Source of the DNA: Salinisphaera japonica YTM-1 | GTDB lineage: Bacteria; Pseudomonadota; Gammaproteobacteria; Nevskiales; Salinisphaeraceae | Length of the DNA: 64,000 nucleotides | Direction: 5' to 3' | Assembly (NCBI RefSeq): GCF_003788585.1 | Contig: NZ_AYKG01000023.1 | Location: 62,001 to 126,000, forward strand | Part shown: positions 54,695-64,000 of the stretch, in pieces | Layout of the letters: each line of letters opens with the position of its first letter | Numbering within the stretch: the first letter of the stretch is position 1 | The notes under the pieces: model-generated | Seen by the model: only the letters and a program-made list of their open reading frames with translations | What the model was told of the DNA's origin: nothing | Databases searched by the model: none | Program-made: the position numbers and the translations under genes

Positions 54695-56173
54695 ATGGCC
54701 GCGGAATTCGTCCCAGTCGATCCGTTTGATCTGGTGATCTTCGGGGGCACCGGGGATTTGGCCCGTCGCAAGCTGCTGCCGGCGCTTTATCATCGAGATG
54801 CCGACAACCAGTTCTCCGAAGACAGCCGGATTCTGGCCGTATCTCGTCAGGACATGGACGATGCCGGCTATGTCGCCTGGGTGCGTGAGGTACTCGAAGC
54901 CCACCTGCCCGAGGCACTCGACGAAGACGTCTTTGCGCGGTTTGAAAAACGTCTGTGCCATATCCAGCTGGACGTCGACGATGCCGACGGCTGGCAGGCG
55001 TTCGCCGAGCGTTTCGCCGACAACGGCGAGCGGATCTGCACTTTCTATCTGGCCACCGCTCCGTTCTTGTTCGGCAAGATCGCGGCCGGCATCGCCGATG
55101 CGGGCTTGTCCGATGCGCCGAACCGTATCGTGTTGGAAAAGCCGGTCGGCCATGACACCGAGTCCGCGCGCGAGATCAACGACGCCGTCGGCTCGCGTTT
55201 CGACGAGTCGCGGATCTATCGCATCGATCATTATCTGGGCAAGGAAACGGTCCAGAACCTGATCGCGCTGCGTTTCGGCAACAGCCTGTTCGAGCCGGTA
55301 TGGGGCCGCCAGGCCGTGGACAACGTCCAGATCACGGTGGCCGAAAGCCTGGGCGTGGATGAGCGCTTCGATTTCTACGAATCCACGGGCGCGCTGCGCG
55401 ATATGGTGCAGAACCATATGCTTCAGCTGCTGTGCCTGACGGCCATGGAGCCGCCGGCCAGCATGAACCACGACGACGTGCGCAACGAAAAGATCAAGGT
55501 GCTGCGTTCGTTGAAGCCCATCGCCCCGGGCAACGTACGCAAGACCACCGCGCGCGGCCAGTACGGCGCGGGCATGGTCGATGGCGAGGCGGTGCCGGCC
55601 TACGGTGCGGCTGATCCGGAACAGCAGGCGCCGGCCGAAGAGGCCGAGGCCGAAACGTTTGTGGCCATCAAGGCCGAGATCGATAACTGGCGCTGGCAGG
55701 GTGTGCCGTTCTACTTGCGTACCGGCAAGCGCATGGCCCGTAAATCCAGCCAGATCGTGTTCGAGTTCAAGCCGGTCCCGCACTCGATCTTCGGCGACGA
55801 GCCGCTTCAGCCCAACCGGCTGGTGCTGCGCTTGCAGCCGGAAGAGGGCGTGGAGATGTCGATCATGACGAAAGAGCCCGGCCCGGGCGGCTTTCGTATG
55901 CGTAGCCTGCCCTTGAACCTGAGTTTCTCACAGGCTTTCGAGGTGGCGTATCCCGATGCCTACGAGCGCTTGTTGATGGAAGTGCTGCGCGGCAACCCGG
56001 CGCTTTTCATGCGCCGCGACGAGGTCGAGGCCGGCTGGGCCTGGGTGGATCGGATTCTGGAGGCCTGGCGTATGGAGCAGGTCGAGGCCCAGGAATACAT
56101 GGCCGGCAGCTGGGGCCCGACCGATGCCTTCGTACTGCTCGATCGCGACGGGCGACGCTGGTACGAAGGATAA
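54695..56173 (+). CDS. zwf: Glucose-6-phosphate dehydrogenase
   Basis: A 492-residue enzyme that oxidises glucose 6-phosphate to 6-phosphogluconolactone with NADP or NAD. The cofactor motif GGTGDLARRKLLP is at residues 18-30, and the substrate motif RIDHYLGKETVQ with the catalytic His region is near 175-190. The C-terminal part has typical DAYERLLMEVLRGNPALFMRRDEVEAGW. It begins the zwf-pgl-edd-eda block, all on the plus strand with gaps of 14-60 bp. A possible -10 TATACT lies at about 54649-54654. I see no HexR box upstream. Confidence 0.96.
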   Translation: MAAEFVPVDPFDLVIFGGTGDLARRKLLPALYHRDADNQFSEDSRILAVSRQDMDDAGYVAWVREVLEAHLPEALDEDVFARFEKRLCHIQLDVDDADGWQAFAERFADNGERICTFYLATAPFLFGKIAAGIADAGLSDAPNRIVLEKPVGHDTESAREINDAVGSRFDESRIYRIDHYLGKETVQNLIALRFGNSLFEPVWGRQAVDNVQITVAESLGVDERFDFYESTGALRDMVQNHMLQLLCLTAMEPPASMNHDDVRNEKIKVLRSLKPIAPGNVRKTTARGQYGAGMVDGEAVPAYGAADPEQQAPAEEAEAETFVAIKAEIDNWRWQGVPFYLRTGKRMARKSSQIVFEFKPVPHSIFGDEPLQPNRLVLRLQPEEGVEMSIMTKEPGPGGFRMRSLPLNLSFSQAFEVAYPDAYERLLMEVLRGNPALFMRRDEVEAGWAWVDRILEAWRMEQVEAQEYMAGSWGPTDAFVLLDRDGRRWYEG

Positions 56174-56221
56174 TTTAAACTCGGCTCATATTTTTCGTTC
56201 TTCGAACAAGGGACCGTTCCC

Positions 56222-56905
56222 ATGTCCAACTTCAAGCGCTACGATGATCGCACGCATGCCGCACGCGATCTGGCCGATGCGATCGCCAACACACTGCGCG
56301 AGGCGATCGCCGAACGGGGCGGGGCCAGTCTGGTGGTCTGTGGTGGCAGCTCGCCGATCGAGCTGTTCGAATATCTTTCACAGGCCGAGCTGGACTGGTC
56401 ACAGGTCGTGGTCGTGCCCTCGGACGAGCGCTGGGTGCCGGCTGACGATGCTCAGAGCAACGAGCGCATGCTGCGCGACACGCTTTTGACCGGGCGTGCC
56501 GCCGATGCCATGTTCGTCAGCCTGTATCGGCCGACCGATACGCCGGCCGAGGCGGTGTCCGACGTCGAGGGCGCGCTGCTGGATATCCCGACGCCGTTCG
56601 ATGTGGTGCTACTGGGCATGGGCAGCGATGGCCACACGGCGTCGTTGTTCCCGGATGATCCCAACATCGAGCGCGCGCTGGCCTCGAAGGCCCGGGTGAT
56701 ACCGGCCGACGTCGGGCCGCCGGCCCGCATGTCGCTCGGCCCGGCTTATCTGCGTGCGGCACGTCGAATCGATATTCTGGTATTCGGCGACGACAAGAAG
56801 CGTGTTCACGACGAGGCCGTGCAGCCGGGGCCATTGGCCGCGTTGCCGGTACGAAGTGTTCTGAACACCACGGATCCGATTCCCACGGTCCACTGGGCCG
56901 AGTAG
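56222..56905 (+). CDS. pgl: 6-phosphogluconolactonase (DevB/Pgl type)
   Basis: A 227-residue enzyme of the glucosamine-6-phosphate isomerase/6-phosphogluconolactonase family, with [24 protein letters not shown], and the catalytic motif [15 protein letters not shown]. It hydrolyses the lactone from Zwf to 6-phosphogluconate. It follows zwf by 48 bp and precedes edd by 14 bp, so the enzymes are made in pathway order. Start at 56222 is supported by the [10 protein letters not shown]-terminus and an upstream GGGAC-type sequence. Confidence 0.93.
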   Translation: MSNFKRYDDRTHAARDLADAIANTLREAIAERGGASLVVCGGSSPIELFEYLSQAELDWSQVVVVPSDERWVPADDAQSNERMLRDTLLTGRAADAMFVSLYRPTDTPAEAVSDVEGALLDIPTPFDVVLLGMGSDGHTASLFPDDPNIERALASKARVIPADVGPPARMSLGPAYLRAARRIDILVFGDDKKRVHDEAVQPGPLAALPVRSVLNTTDPIPTVHWAE

Positions 56906-56919
56906 TCAGGAGCGCTCTC

Positions 56920-58749
56920 ATGGCCATGAATTCAACCGTTCACGACGTTACCCAGCGCATCATCGAGCGCTCGCGAGAGTCGCGCGCCGATTACTTGCGG
57001 CGTATGAACGAGGCCGGCCATGCCGGCCCGCATCGCGGGCGCATGTCGTGCTCGAACCTGGCCCACGGTTTTGCCGCCGAGGGCGAGCCGGTCAAGGACG
57101 CACTGGCCGGTGACACCCGGCCCAACGTGGGTATCGTGACCGCGTTCAACGACATGCTTTCGGCGCACCAGCCTTTCGAGCGCTACCCGGACATCATCAA
57201 GCAAGCGGCCTGGAATGCCGGCGGTGTGGCCCAGGTGGCCGGGGGCACGCCGGCCATGTGCGACGGCGTGACCCAGGGCCAGCCGGGCATGGAGCTGTCG
57301 CTGTTCTCGCGCGACGTGATCGCGATGTCCACCGGTGTGGCACTCACCCACAACATGTTCGATGCCGCGCTGTGCCTGGGGGTCTGCGACAAGATCGTGC
57401 CCGGGCTGTTGATCGGCACGCTGGCCTTTGGCCATCTGCCGGTGATCTTCGCCCCGGCCGGGCCCATGACCTCGGGCATGGCCAATCCGATCAAGGCCAA
57501 GGTGCGCGAGCGTTTCGCCCAGGGCGAGATCGGGCGCGACGAGCTGTTGAAGGCCGAGTCGATGTCCTATCACTCGCCGGGCACGTGCACCTTCTATGGC
57601 ACGGCCAACTCCAACCAGCTGATGATGGAGTTCATGGGCCTGCACATGGCCGGTACCTCGTTCATCAACCCGGGCACGCCGCTGCGAGAGGCCTTGACCG
57701 TAGCCGCGACCGAGCGCGCCATCGAGATGGCACGTCTTGACGATGACCAGCGCGCCCGACGCATGTGCGACATCGTCGACGAGAAATCCATCGTCAACGG
57801 CCTGGTGGGCCTGCTTTCCTCCGGGGGCTCCACCAACCACACGATGCACTATGTCGCCGTGGCCCGTGCCGCCGGCATCAAGATCAACTGGGACGATTTC
57901 TCCGAGCTCTCGGCGGCCGTGCCGCTGCTGGCGCGGGTGTATCCCAACGGTATTGCGGATGTGAATCACATGCGTGCGGCCGGCGGCATCCAGCTGATGA
58001 TCCGCAGCCTGCTCGACGCCGGCCTGCTGCACGACGACGTGATGACCGTGGAAGGTTACGGCCTGCACAACTACACGAAAGAGCCGTATTTCAACGACGG
58101 CGCGCTGGCCTGGCGCGAAGGCCCCACGGCCAGCCATGACGAAGACGTGATGCGCCCGGCTGACAACCCGTTCGCCGCCACGGGCGGCATCAACGTGCTG
58201 GATGGCAACGTGGGCCGTGCCATCATCAAGACCTCGGCGGTGGAGACCAAACATCGGCGCATCGAGGCCCCGGCACAGGTCTTTGCCTCGCAGCAGGCCG
58301 TGCTGGATGCTTTCAAGGCCGACGAGCTCAATCGTGATGTGGTGGTGGTGGTGCCCAACAACGGCCCGCGGGCCAACGGCATGCCGGAACTGCACAAGCT
58401 CACGCCCAGCCTGTCGGTGCTGTTGCATCGCGGCTATCAGGTGGCGCTGGTCACCGACGGGCGCATGTCCGGGGCCTCGGGCAAGGTGCCGGCGGCGATT
58501 CAGGTCACGCCCGAGGCCAAGCTGGGCGGCATGATCGGCCGGATTCGTGACGGCGATATCGTCGTGGTGGATGCCGATACCGGCGAGCTGTCGGTGCAGG
58601 TCGATGACGCCGAGCTGGCCGAGCGCGAGGCGATCGAGTTCCCCGACGAACCGTCGGCCGAATACGGCTTGGGCCGCGAGATGTTCGCGCTGTTTCGTAA
58701 CAACGCGCTGCCCGCCGAAGAAGGCGCCGGCCCGGCGCTGCACGGCTAG
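56920..58749 (+). CDS. edd: 6-phosphogluconate dehydratase
   Basis: A 609-residue [4Fe-4S] dehydratase of the IlvD/Edd family that makes 2-keto-3-deoxy-6-phosphogluconate, the key Entner-Doudoroff intermediate. Family motifs are present: [52 protein letters not shown] with the cluster cysteines, [23 protein letters not shown] and [15 protein letters not shown]. It follows pgl by 14 bp and precedes eda by 58 bp. Confidence 0.97.
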   Translation: MAMNSTVHDVTQRIIERSRESRADYLRRMNEAGHAGPHRGRMSCSNLAHGFAAEGEPVKDALAGDTRPNVGIVTAFNDMLSAHQPFERYPDIIKQAAWNAGGVAQVAGGTPAMCDGVTQGQPGMELSLFSRDVIAMSTGVALTHNMFDAALCLGVCDKIVPGLLIGTLAFGHLPVIFAPAGPMTSGMANPIKAKVRERFAQGEIGRDELLKAESMSYHSPGTCTFYGTANSNQLMMEFMGLHMAGTSFINPGTPLREALTVAATERAIEMARLDDDQRARRMCDIVDEKSIVNGLVGLLSSGGSTNHTMHYVAVARAAGIKINWDDFSELSAAVPLLARVYPNGIADVNHMRAAGGIQLMIRSLLDAGLLHDDVMTVEGYGLHNYTKEPYFNDGALAWREGPTASHDEDVMRPADNPFAATGGINVLDGNVGRAIIKTSAVETKHRRIEAPAQVFASQQAVLDAFKADELNRDVVVVVPNNGPRANGMPELHKLTPSLSVLLHRGYQVALVTDGRMSGASGKVPAAIQVTPEAKLGGMIGRIRDGDIVVVDADTGELSVQVDDAELAEREAIEFPDEPSAEYGLGREMFALFRNNALPAEEGAGPALHG

Positions 58750-58807
58750 ACGAACGCGCCAGGGCCATCGAAGGCCCTGCCGATATGCTTAAAAGGACAC
58801 GAGACAC

Positions 58808-59440
58808 ATGGCCGACACGCTAGCCATCATGAAACTTTCGCCGGTGATTCCGGTGGTGACCATTCACGACGTGGATGAGGCCGTGGCCATGGCCCGCTCG
58901 ATCCATGCCGGTGGGCTGAAGACCATCGAGATCACGCGGCGCACCCAGGTCGCCATCGAAGCCATGAAAGCCATCGCCGCCGAGGTGCCCGAGCTGGTGC
59001 TGGGCGTGGGCACGGTGTGGGATGCCAAACAGTGTGAAGAAGCGATTCACGCCGGCGCGCAGTTCATCGTCTCGCCAGGCATTGCCGATGCCGTGGGCGA
59101 TGTCTGTCGCGAAGCCGACATGCCGTATCTGCCCGGCGCCCAGACCGTCAGCGAAGCCGCGCACCTCGTGCGCCGCGGGCATCGCGAAATCAAGCTGTTT
59201 CCGGCCTCGGTCATTGGCGGCCCGTCGGCCATCAAGGCCTACGCCGCGGTGTTCCCGGATCTGAAATTCTGCCCCACGGGCGGTATTACCGAACAGACCG
59301 CGCCGGATTATCTCAAACTGCCCAGCATCCCCTGCGTGGGCGGTAGCTGGCTGGCCAAACCGCCGGGCGAGGCGCCGGCCGGCCGCGATCCGATCGAGGC
59401 CGCGGCAGCGCGTGCCACGACGCTGGGCCGCAGCGGGTAA
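58808..59440 (+). CDS. eda: 2-dehydro-3-deoxyphosphogluconate (KDPG) aldolase
   Basis: A 210-residue class I aldolase that splits KDPG into pyruvate and glyceraldehyde 3-phosphate. The Schiff-base lysine is in HREIKLFPASVIGG (Lys129), with Glu41 and Arg45 in IEITRRTQ and the phosphate-binding end FCPTGGITEQTAPDYL. It closes the Entner-Doudoroff gene block and converges on the gtsD-like ATPase gene after 23 bp. Confidence 0.96.
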   Translation: MADTLAIMKLSPVIPVVTIHDVDEAVAMARSIHAGGLKTIEITRRTQVAIEAMKAIAAEVPELVLGVGTVWDAKQCEEAIHAGAQFIVSPGIADAVGDVCREADMPYLPGAQTVSEAAHLVRRGHREIKLFPASVIGGPSAIKAYAAVFPDLKFCPTGGITEQTAPDYLKLPSIPCVGGSWLAKPPGEAPAGRDPIEAAAARATTLGRSG

Positions 59441-59463
59441 GGCCGTAGCGGCCCGGCACGCGC

Positions 59464-60564
59464 TCAGGCGATGCGTGCCTCGCTGTCGCAGTCGAAAAAC
59501 ACCGCGCGTTCAACATCCACGGCGAGTGCTACGGTGTCGCCGGCCGCCGGTGCCGCCGAGGGCAGGCAGCGGGCGGTGACTGGCTCGGCGTTGATTTCCG
59601 TGTGTAGATAGGTGTCCGGCCCGGTCGGCTCGACCACGTCGATCCGGCAGGCAATCGCCTCGGCCGAGCCGTGCGCGGCCGGCACCAGATGTTCCGGGCG
59701 TACCCCCATGACGACACGACGCGCGCCGTGGGCGGCCAGTCTTTCGGTCGTGGCCGACGGTAGCGCAAGCCGGGCCTCATCGGTGGCACCGGTCAGACAA
59801 ACCGCGGTATCGCCAGCCTCACCGATCAGTTCGCATTCTATGAAGTTCATCGCGGGCGAGCCGATGAAGCCGGCCACGTACCGATTGGCCGGGTCGTCGT
59901 AGATCTCGCGTGGAGTGCCCAATTGTTGCACGCGCCCGGCGTGCATCACCGCGATACGATCGCCCAGCGTCATGGCCTCGATCTGGTCGTGGGTGACATA
60001 GACCATGGCCGTGGCCAGGCGTTGATGCAGCTGCTTGATCTCGGTGCGCATCTCGACCCGCAGCTTGGCATCCAGATTCGATAACGGTTCGTCGAATAGA
60101 AACAACGCAGGATCGCGCGCCAGGGCACGCCCGATAGCCACCCGTTGACGCTGACCGCCGGACAGCTGCGCCGGCTTGCGGTTCAGCAGGTCTTCGATCT
60201 GCAGCATCTTGGCAACGCGCTCGACGGTGGCACCGCGTTCCTGCTTGGCCACGCCGCGCATCTTCAGCCCGAACTCGATGTTTCGCCGCACATTCATGTT
60301 CGGATACAGCGCATAGAACTGAAACACCATCGCGATGTTGCGCTCGCGCGGACTGGCGGTATTGACCGAGCGGCCGTCGAGCGTGATCTGGCCTTCGGTG
60401 ATGGTCTCCAGGCCGGCGATCATGTTCAGCAGCGTGGATTTGCCACAGCCGGAGGGCCCCACGAGGATCAGAAACTCGCCCTCGGCCATCGCGATATTGA
60501 TGTCTTCGAGCACGCGGGTGTCGCCAAAGGTCTTCGACACGTTTTCGATATTTAGTACGGCCAT
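59464..60564 (-). CDS. Sugar ABC transporter ATPase (GtsD/UgpC/MsmK-like)
   Basis: A 366-residue MalK-type ATPase with Walker A GPSGCGKST, Q-loop region MVFQFYALYPNMNV, signature LSGGQRQRVAIGRA, Walker B ALFLFDEPLSNLDAKLR and H-loop YVTHDQIEAM. The C-terminal regulatory OB-fold (residues about 245-360) is typical of the CUT1 class. The Q-loop residue after Gln is Phe, where Ser or Asn is more usual. It is the last gene of the importer operon; the gene order binding protein, two permeases, ATPase matches gtsABCD of Pseudomonas, which imports glucose. Confidence 0.9.
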   Translation of the reverse strand: MAVLNIENVSKTFGDTRVLEDINIAMAEGEFLILVGPSGCGKSTLLNMIAGLETITEGQITLDGRSVNTASPRERNIAMVFQFYALYPNMNVRRNIEFGLKMRGVAKQERGATVERVAKMLQIEDLLNRKPAQLSGGQRQRVAIGRALARDPALFLFDEPLSNLDAKLRVEMRTEIKQLHQRLATAMVYVTHDQIEAMTLGDRIAVMHAGRVQQLGTPREIYDDPANRYVAGFIGSPAMNFIECELIGEAGDTAVCLTGATDEARLALPSATTERLAAHGARRVVMGVRPEHLVPAAHGSAEAIACRIDVVEPTGPDTYLHTEINAEPVTARCLPSAAPAAGDTVALAVDVERAVFFDCDSEARIA

Positions 60565-60642
60565 GACGGGTTCTTGTTCAATGTCGGAAAACGATGCGCC
60601 ACACAGCGCGCCATGCGAAAAGCAGATAAAGACACGGTGGCC

Positions 60643-61527
60643 TCAGCCCTTGACCGCGCCCGCGGTCAGCCCGCGCATGAAATAACGCCCGGCCACGATA
60701 TAAACCACCAACGTGGGCAGGGCCGTGATGATCGCGCCGGCCATATCCACGTTGTAGCGCTTGATGCCGGTCGAGGAGGTGTTGACGAGGTTGTTCAGCG
60801 CCACCGTGATCGGGTGGGCATCGCCCGAGGTGAACACCACGCCGAACAGGAAATCGTTCCAGATCTGGGTGAACTGCCAGATCACACAGACCATGAGAAT
60901 CGGCGTCGAGATCGGCAGGATCACGTAGCGAAACGTGGAAATGAACGACGCGCCGTCGATACGCGCGGCCTTGACCAGCTCATCGGGAATAGCCACGTAG
61001 TAGTTGCGACAGAACAACGTCGTGAAGGCCACGCCATAGACCGAGTGCACGAGCGTCAACCCGGCCACCGAGTTGTCCAGCCCGATCATGCCGAGCACGC
61101 GCGCCATGGGCAGCAGAAACATCTGGAAGGGCACGAACGTGCCCACCAACAACAGCCCGAAGATGATTTCCGAGCCCTTGAAGCGCCACTTGGTCAGCAC
61201 GTAACCGTTCAACGCGCCGAAGGCCGTGGACAACAACACGGCCGGCACAGTGAAGGCCACCGAGTTCCAGAAATAATGCTGCAAGCCGGTACAGTCCGAG
61301 CCGGTACAGGCTGATGACCAGGCTTGTTGCCAGCCGGTGAGCGAAAACGGAGCGGGCAGGGCGAACAGGTTGCCGCCGCTGATCTGGCCCAGCGTCTTGA
61401 ACGACGTCGTGAGCATGACGTAGAGCGGCAACAGAAAATAAGCCGCCGCCAGAAGCAGCAGACCATAGACGAGCACACGCGCGAGCGAGCCGCCCCGGGC
61501 CACGCCGTCTTCAGTTCTTGTGGCCAT
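60643..61527 (-). CDS. gtsC: Sugar ABC transporter permease (GtsC/MalG-like)
   Basis: A 294-residue integral membrane protein with six predicted helices and the EAA loop of CUT1 permeases, VKAARIDGASFISTFRYVILPISTP, which contacts the ATPase. The ATG at 61527 has AAGGGA eight bases upstream; GTG 61530 is an alternative. It overlaps gtsB by 17 bp. It pairs with the other permease to form the translocation channel. Confidence 0.9.
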   Translation of the reverse strand: MATRTEDGVARGGSLARVLVYGLLLLAAAYFLLPLYVMLTTSFKTLGQISGGNLFALPAPFSLTGWQQAWSSACTGSDCTGLQHYFWNSVAFTVPAVLLSTAFGALNGYVLTKWRFKGSEIIFGLLLVGTFVPFQMFLLPMARVLGMIGLDNSVAGLTLVHSVYGVAFTTLFCRNYYVAIPDELVKAARIDGASFISTFRYVILPISTPILMVCVIWQFTQIWNDFLFGVVFTSGDAHPITVALNNLVNTSSTGIKRYNVDMAGAIITALPTLVVYIVAGRYFMRGLTAGAVKG

Positions 61528-62431
61528 CACGGCGTCCCTTGAGTTCGGCGATGAGCATGGGCAGCATCGCCAGTGCGACGGCAGCCATCATCAGCGTTGC
61601 GGCCGCGGCGCCCAGGCCGATCTGGCCGCGATTGAAACCGAAGTCGTACATGAAGATCGCCGGCACCCAGGTCGAATAGCCCGGCCCGCCGCCGGTCAGG
61701 GCGATGACCAGATCAAAGCTCTTGATGGCCAGGCTCACCAGCAGAATGATCGCCGAGAAGAACACCGGGCGCAGGCTCGGAATGATGATCGACAGATACA
61801 CGCGGGGCAGACTGGCGCCGTCGATCTGTGCGGCCTTGATGATCGAGCTGTCGATGCCGCGCAGCCCGGCGAGAAACAGGGCGGTCACAAAGCCGGATGC
61901 CTGCCAGACGGCTGCGATCACCACGGCATAGATCGCCATATCCGGGTTGATCAGCCAGTCGAAGGAGAATCCCGTCCAGCCCAGAGCGTGCACGAACTGC
62001 TCCAGGCCAAGGCTCGGGTTGAGCAGCCATTTCCAGACCACGCCCGTGACCACCAGCGATAGCGCCAACGGATAGAGATAGATCGTGCGCAGCCAGCCCT
62101 CGGCCCGGATCTTCTGGTCCAGCAGAATCGCCAGAAACAGGCCGATCGCCAGGCATAGCGCGACATAGAGCACGCCGAAGATCGCCAGATTGATGACCGA
62201 TACCCACCAGATATCGAGCTTGAACAACACCTCGTACTGGCGCAGGCCGGCAAAGGTGTTGTTCGGTAACAGACTCGACGTGGTCAGCGACAGCCAGATC
62301 GTCCAGCCGATGAAGCCGTAGACGAACACCAAAAGCGCCACGCCGCTGGGCACCAATGCCAGTTTCGGCAGCCACCGGTCGAGCCAGCGGCGTATCGGCA
62401 TGGCGCCGCTGGACGGAGAAGAATCGGCCAT
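61511..62431 (-). CDS. gtsB: Sugar ABC transporter permease (GtsB/MalF-like)
   Basis: A 306-residue integral membrane protein with six helices and the EAA loop SSIIKAAQIDGASLPRVYLSIIIPSLRP. The start at 62431 has GAGGGCT seven bases upstream. It is the first permease after the binding protein and overlaps gtsC. The preceding 110-bp gap contains a strong hairpin, so its message is likely separated from gtsA by differential stability. Confidence 0.9.
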   Translation of the reverse strand: MADSSPSSGAMPIRRWLDRWLPKLALVPSGVALLVFVYGFIGWTIWLSLTTSSLLPNNTFAGLRQYEVLFKLDIWWVSVINLAIFGVLYVALCLAIGLFLAILLDQKIRAEGWLRTIYLYPLALSLVVTGVVWKWLLNPSLGLEQFVHALGWTGFSFDWLINPDMAIYAVVIAAVWQASGFVTALFLAGLRGIDSSIIKAAQIDGASLPRVYLSIIIPSLRPVFFSAIILLVSLAIKSFDLVIALTGGGPGYSTWVPAIFMYDFGFNRGQIGLGAAAATLMMAAVALAMLPMLIAELKGRRDGHKN

Positions 62432-62456
62432 TCAAGAGCCCTCGATAGACAAGCCA

Positions 62457-62487
62457 GCAACGGGCGCACAAGACGAGCGCCCGTTGC
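62457..62487 (-). other. Intergenic stem-loop between gtsA and gtsB
   Basis: GCAACGGGCGC (62457-62467), 9-base loop, GCGCCCGTTGC (62477-62487): a perfect 11-bp stem. No T run follows on the minus strand, so it is unlikely to be a full terminator; it probably protects the gtsA message or reduces transcription into the permeases. Confidence 0.65.
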
Positions 62488-62542
62488 TGCGCGCCGGCAT
62501 CCGGTGAAACCGTGCCGGCCCCAACCTCGGCTAAACCATCGA

Positions 62543-63835
62543 CTAAAGTTGCGACATCATCTGTGCCTGTTGGGCCTGGCTAGCCATCTGCGCCGCCGCG
62601 TCCTTGGCGCTCATGTCCTTGTCGTTATAGAACTTGGCGATCACGTCGAACAATGCGCCCTTGACCGCGCCGTTCTCGGCCATGTCCTGGGAGTAGCTGG
62701 GCACCAGGGCATCGTTGTCCACCGCGGCTTCGAACGCGGTCTGGGCTTTTTGTGCACAGGCATCGAAACCCTCGAGCGAGACGCCCTGGCGCACCGGGAT
62801 CGAGCCCTTGGCCATATTGAACTTGCGCTGGAATGCCGGTGAGAGTGCGGTGCGGGCAAAGGCATACTGCGCGGCTTCATCCGAGTTCGAGTTCTTGAAC
62901 ATCTCGAACGAGTCCGCGTTGTAGACAAAGCCCGTGTGCTCGCCCGGCAGCGCCATGCAGGCGATCTCGTCGCCCGGCGTGGCGCCGGCGTTGGTGATCT
63001 CGCCCTTGGCCCAGTCGCCCATGATCTGCATGCCGGCCTCGCCCTTCACGACCAGCCCGGTGTCGTGGTTCCAGGACAGGCCCTGGCCGTTGGGGTCTTC
63101 ATAACGCTGGAGCGTGCGCAGCCGCTCGAGTGACTTGACCATCTTGGGCCCGGACAGCACGGCTTCGTCCAGATCCACGAAGGCCTTGCGATAGAAATCC
63201 GCGCCGCCGGTGGCCAGTGCTACGGCATCGAACTCGGTGGCCACCTGCCAGGTATCGCCGCCGCCGGCGATCGGCGTGATGCCAGCGGCTTTGAGTTTCT
63301 TGAGTGCGGTGACGAACGAGTTCCAGTCGGAGGGCATGGCCGCACCGGCTTTTTCCATGGCCGACTTGTTGATCCAGACCCAGTTGATGCGATGCAGGTT
63401 GAACGGTACGGCCACGAAATGACCGTCGCACTGCATGCCCTCGGCCACCGGGCCCGGCAGGATCCTGGCCCAGTTCTGGTCGGCGGCGACCTTGTCGATA
63501 TTCATCGCCAGGCCGGCCTTGCACCACTGCTGGATCTCCGGGCCCTTGATCTGGGCCGCGCCGGGAATGTTGTTGGACTGGATACGTGATTTCAGCACCG
63601 TGCGAGCGTTCGAGCCGCCGCCGCCGGATACCGCGTTGTTGATCATCTTGTAGCCATCGCTGGCCAGCATGTCCTGGAGTACGTTCATGGACTTGGCCTC
63701 GGAGCCCGAGGTCCACCAGTTCAGCACGCTGACCGTGCCTTTGTCGGGGGCAGCGTGCGCGGCCGCGCCGATCGACAGGGCCGCGACGGCTGCCCCGAGT
63801 TGCAAGCCGCGGACGGCCCATCGTGTCTGTGTCAT
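62543..63835 (-). CDS. gtsA: Glucose/sugar-binding protein of the ABC importer (GtsA-like)
   Basis: A 430-residue periplasmic binding protein (CUT1 solute-binding family 1). Signal peptide to AHA at about residue 28 (VAALSIGAAAHA). The mature protein begins APDKGTVSVLNWWTSGSEAKSMNVLQDML and has SGGGGSNARTVLKSRIQSNNIPGAAQIKGPEIQ and FNLHRINWVWINKSAME, closely recalling the GtsA glucose-binding protein of Pseudomonas. The start at 63835 has GGGGGA six bases upstream. The location next to the Entner-Doudoroff genes supports glucose as the substrate, but the ligand is inferred. Confidence 0.92.
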   Translation of the reverse strand: MTQTRWAVRGLQLGAAVAALSIGAAAHAAPDKGTVSVLNWWTSGSEAKSMNVLQDMLASDGYKMINNAVSGGGGSNARTVLKSRIQSNNIPGAAQIKGPEIQQWCKAGLAMNIDKVAADQNWARILPGPVAEGMQCDGHFVAVPFNLHRINWVWINKSAMEKAGAAMPSDWNSFVTALKKLKAAGITPIAGGGDTWQVATEFDAVALATGGADFYRKAFVDLDEAVLSGPKMVKSLERLRTLQRYEDPNGQGLSWNHDTGLVVKGEAGMQIMGDWAKGEITNAGATPGDEIACMALPGEHTGFVYNADSFEMFKNSNSDEAAQYAFARTALSPAFQRKFNMAKGSIPVRQGVSLEGFDACAQKAQTAFEAAVDNDALVPSYSQDMAENGAVKGALFDVIAKFYNDKDMSAKDAAAQMASQAQQAQMMSQL

Positions 63836-64000
63836 GGCGTTTCCCCCTGGTGAGCCCGCGCGATCGTCTCGCATGCGGCGCGGTCTGTTTGTTCAAGTCG
63901 ATACGCTGTGTATCAGCGCATTTGTGCAAGCTTTGCGAAAAAATTCAGTCAGGACAACGGAACAAAGGTCTAATAAAAAGGAACCGGTTTCAGCACAAAA
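63836..64000 (-). promoter_or_regulatory. Upstream region of the gts operon (cut by window end)
   Basis: AT-rich stretches at 63937-63952 and 63967-63982 are consistent with the gts promoter. A near-palindrome GGAACCGGTTTC at 63980-63991, centred on CG, could be a LacI-type operator; weak, and the region is not complete. Confidence 0.35.

Noticed and set aside
56932-58743. 603-codon open frame opposite edd
   Set aside because: Antisense to a certain gene. Third-position GC bias keeps the reverse strand free of stops.

Overview
The window reads as ordinary chromosome of a GC-rich, probably halophilic and lipid- or hydrocarbon-using gammaproteobacterium. Conserved gammaproteobacterial gene orders support this: lon-hupB-ppiD, mltD-gloB-yafS-rnhA-dnaQ, fadBA, a Vibrio/Shewanella-type TonB2 cluster, and a Pseudomonas-type glucose block (zwf-pgl-edd-eda with a gts-like ABC importer). 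A Salinisphaera-like relative is my best guess; no rRNA or other species marker is present to confirm it.

Layout. 1-4.4 kb: the lon 3' end, hupB, tRNA-Val, two identical tRNA-Asp genes, ppiD and fabI. 4.5-9.0 kb: mltD and gloB facing away from a YafS-like methyltransferase, rnhA and dnaQ. 9.1-16.7 kb: a ten-gene, translationally coupled Mrp-type cation/proton antiporter operon in which MrpA is split and three NuoL/M/N-like subunits are present. 16.7-19.8 kb: a TVP38-family membrane protein, an ArsR-methyltransferase fusion and a phasin-like protein with a long Ser/Thr/Lys tail. 20.0-23.4 kb: the fadBA beta-oxidation complex, then an aldo/keto reductase. 24.6-35.3 kb: a complete TonB2-type energising system (DUF3450, TtpC-like, ExbB, ExbD, TonB, TPR), followed by a large TonB-dependent receptor and a probable surface lipoprotein.

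35.4-46.4 kb is the most unusual part. Two copies of a roughly 280-bp non-coding element lie in opposite orientation at its two ends. Each copy is itself an imperfect palindrome with inverted ends, so it looks like a MITE or a large structured repeat. Between them sits an envelope module: a small barrel protein, an AraC regulator, a 1315-residue Ig-like lipoprotein, a small secreted protein resembling PraB (alkane-growth-associated), a YgjV-like membrane protein, an OmpW-family channel and a second lipoprotein. Several perfect short palindromes lie in its gaps. Hydrocarbon or lipid sensing and uptake is a reasonable inference but is not proven by sequence.

46.5-52.7 kb: clpB, a LOG-family protein, a TIGR04282-type glycosyltransferase-fold protein, tRNA-Ala(CGC), and a SorC regulator coupled to a class II aldolase. 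52.9-64 kb: an OprD-like porin, then zwf, pgl, edd and eda on the plus strand, converging on a minus-strand sugar ABC importer (gtsA-D-like). Together these form a glucose uptake plus Entner-Doudoroff unit, with a hairpin between the binding-protein gene and the permease genes.

I see no CRISPR array, rRNA, prophage, transposase or obvious pseudogene. All comparisons with named families come from recognition of motifs, not from database searches.
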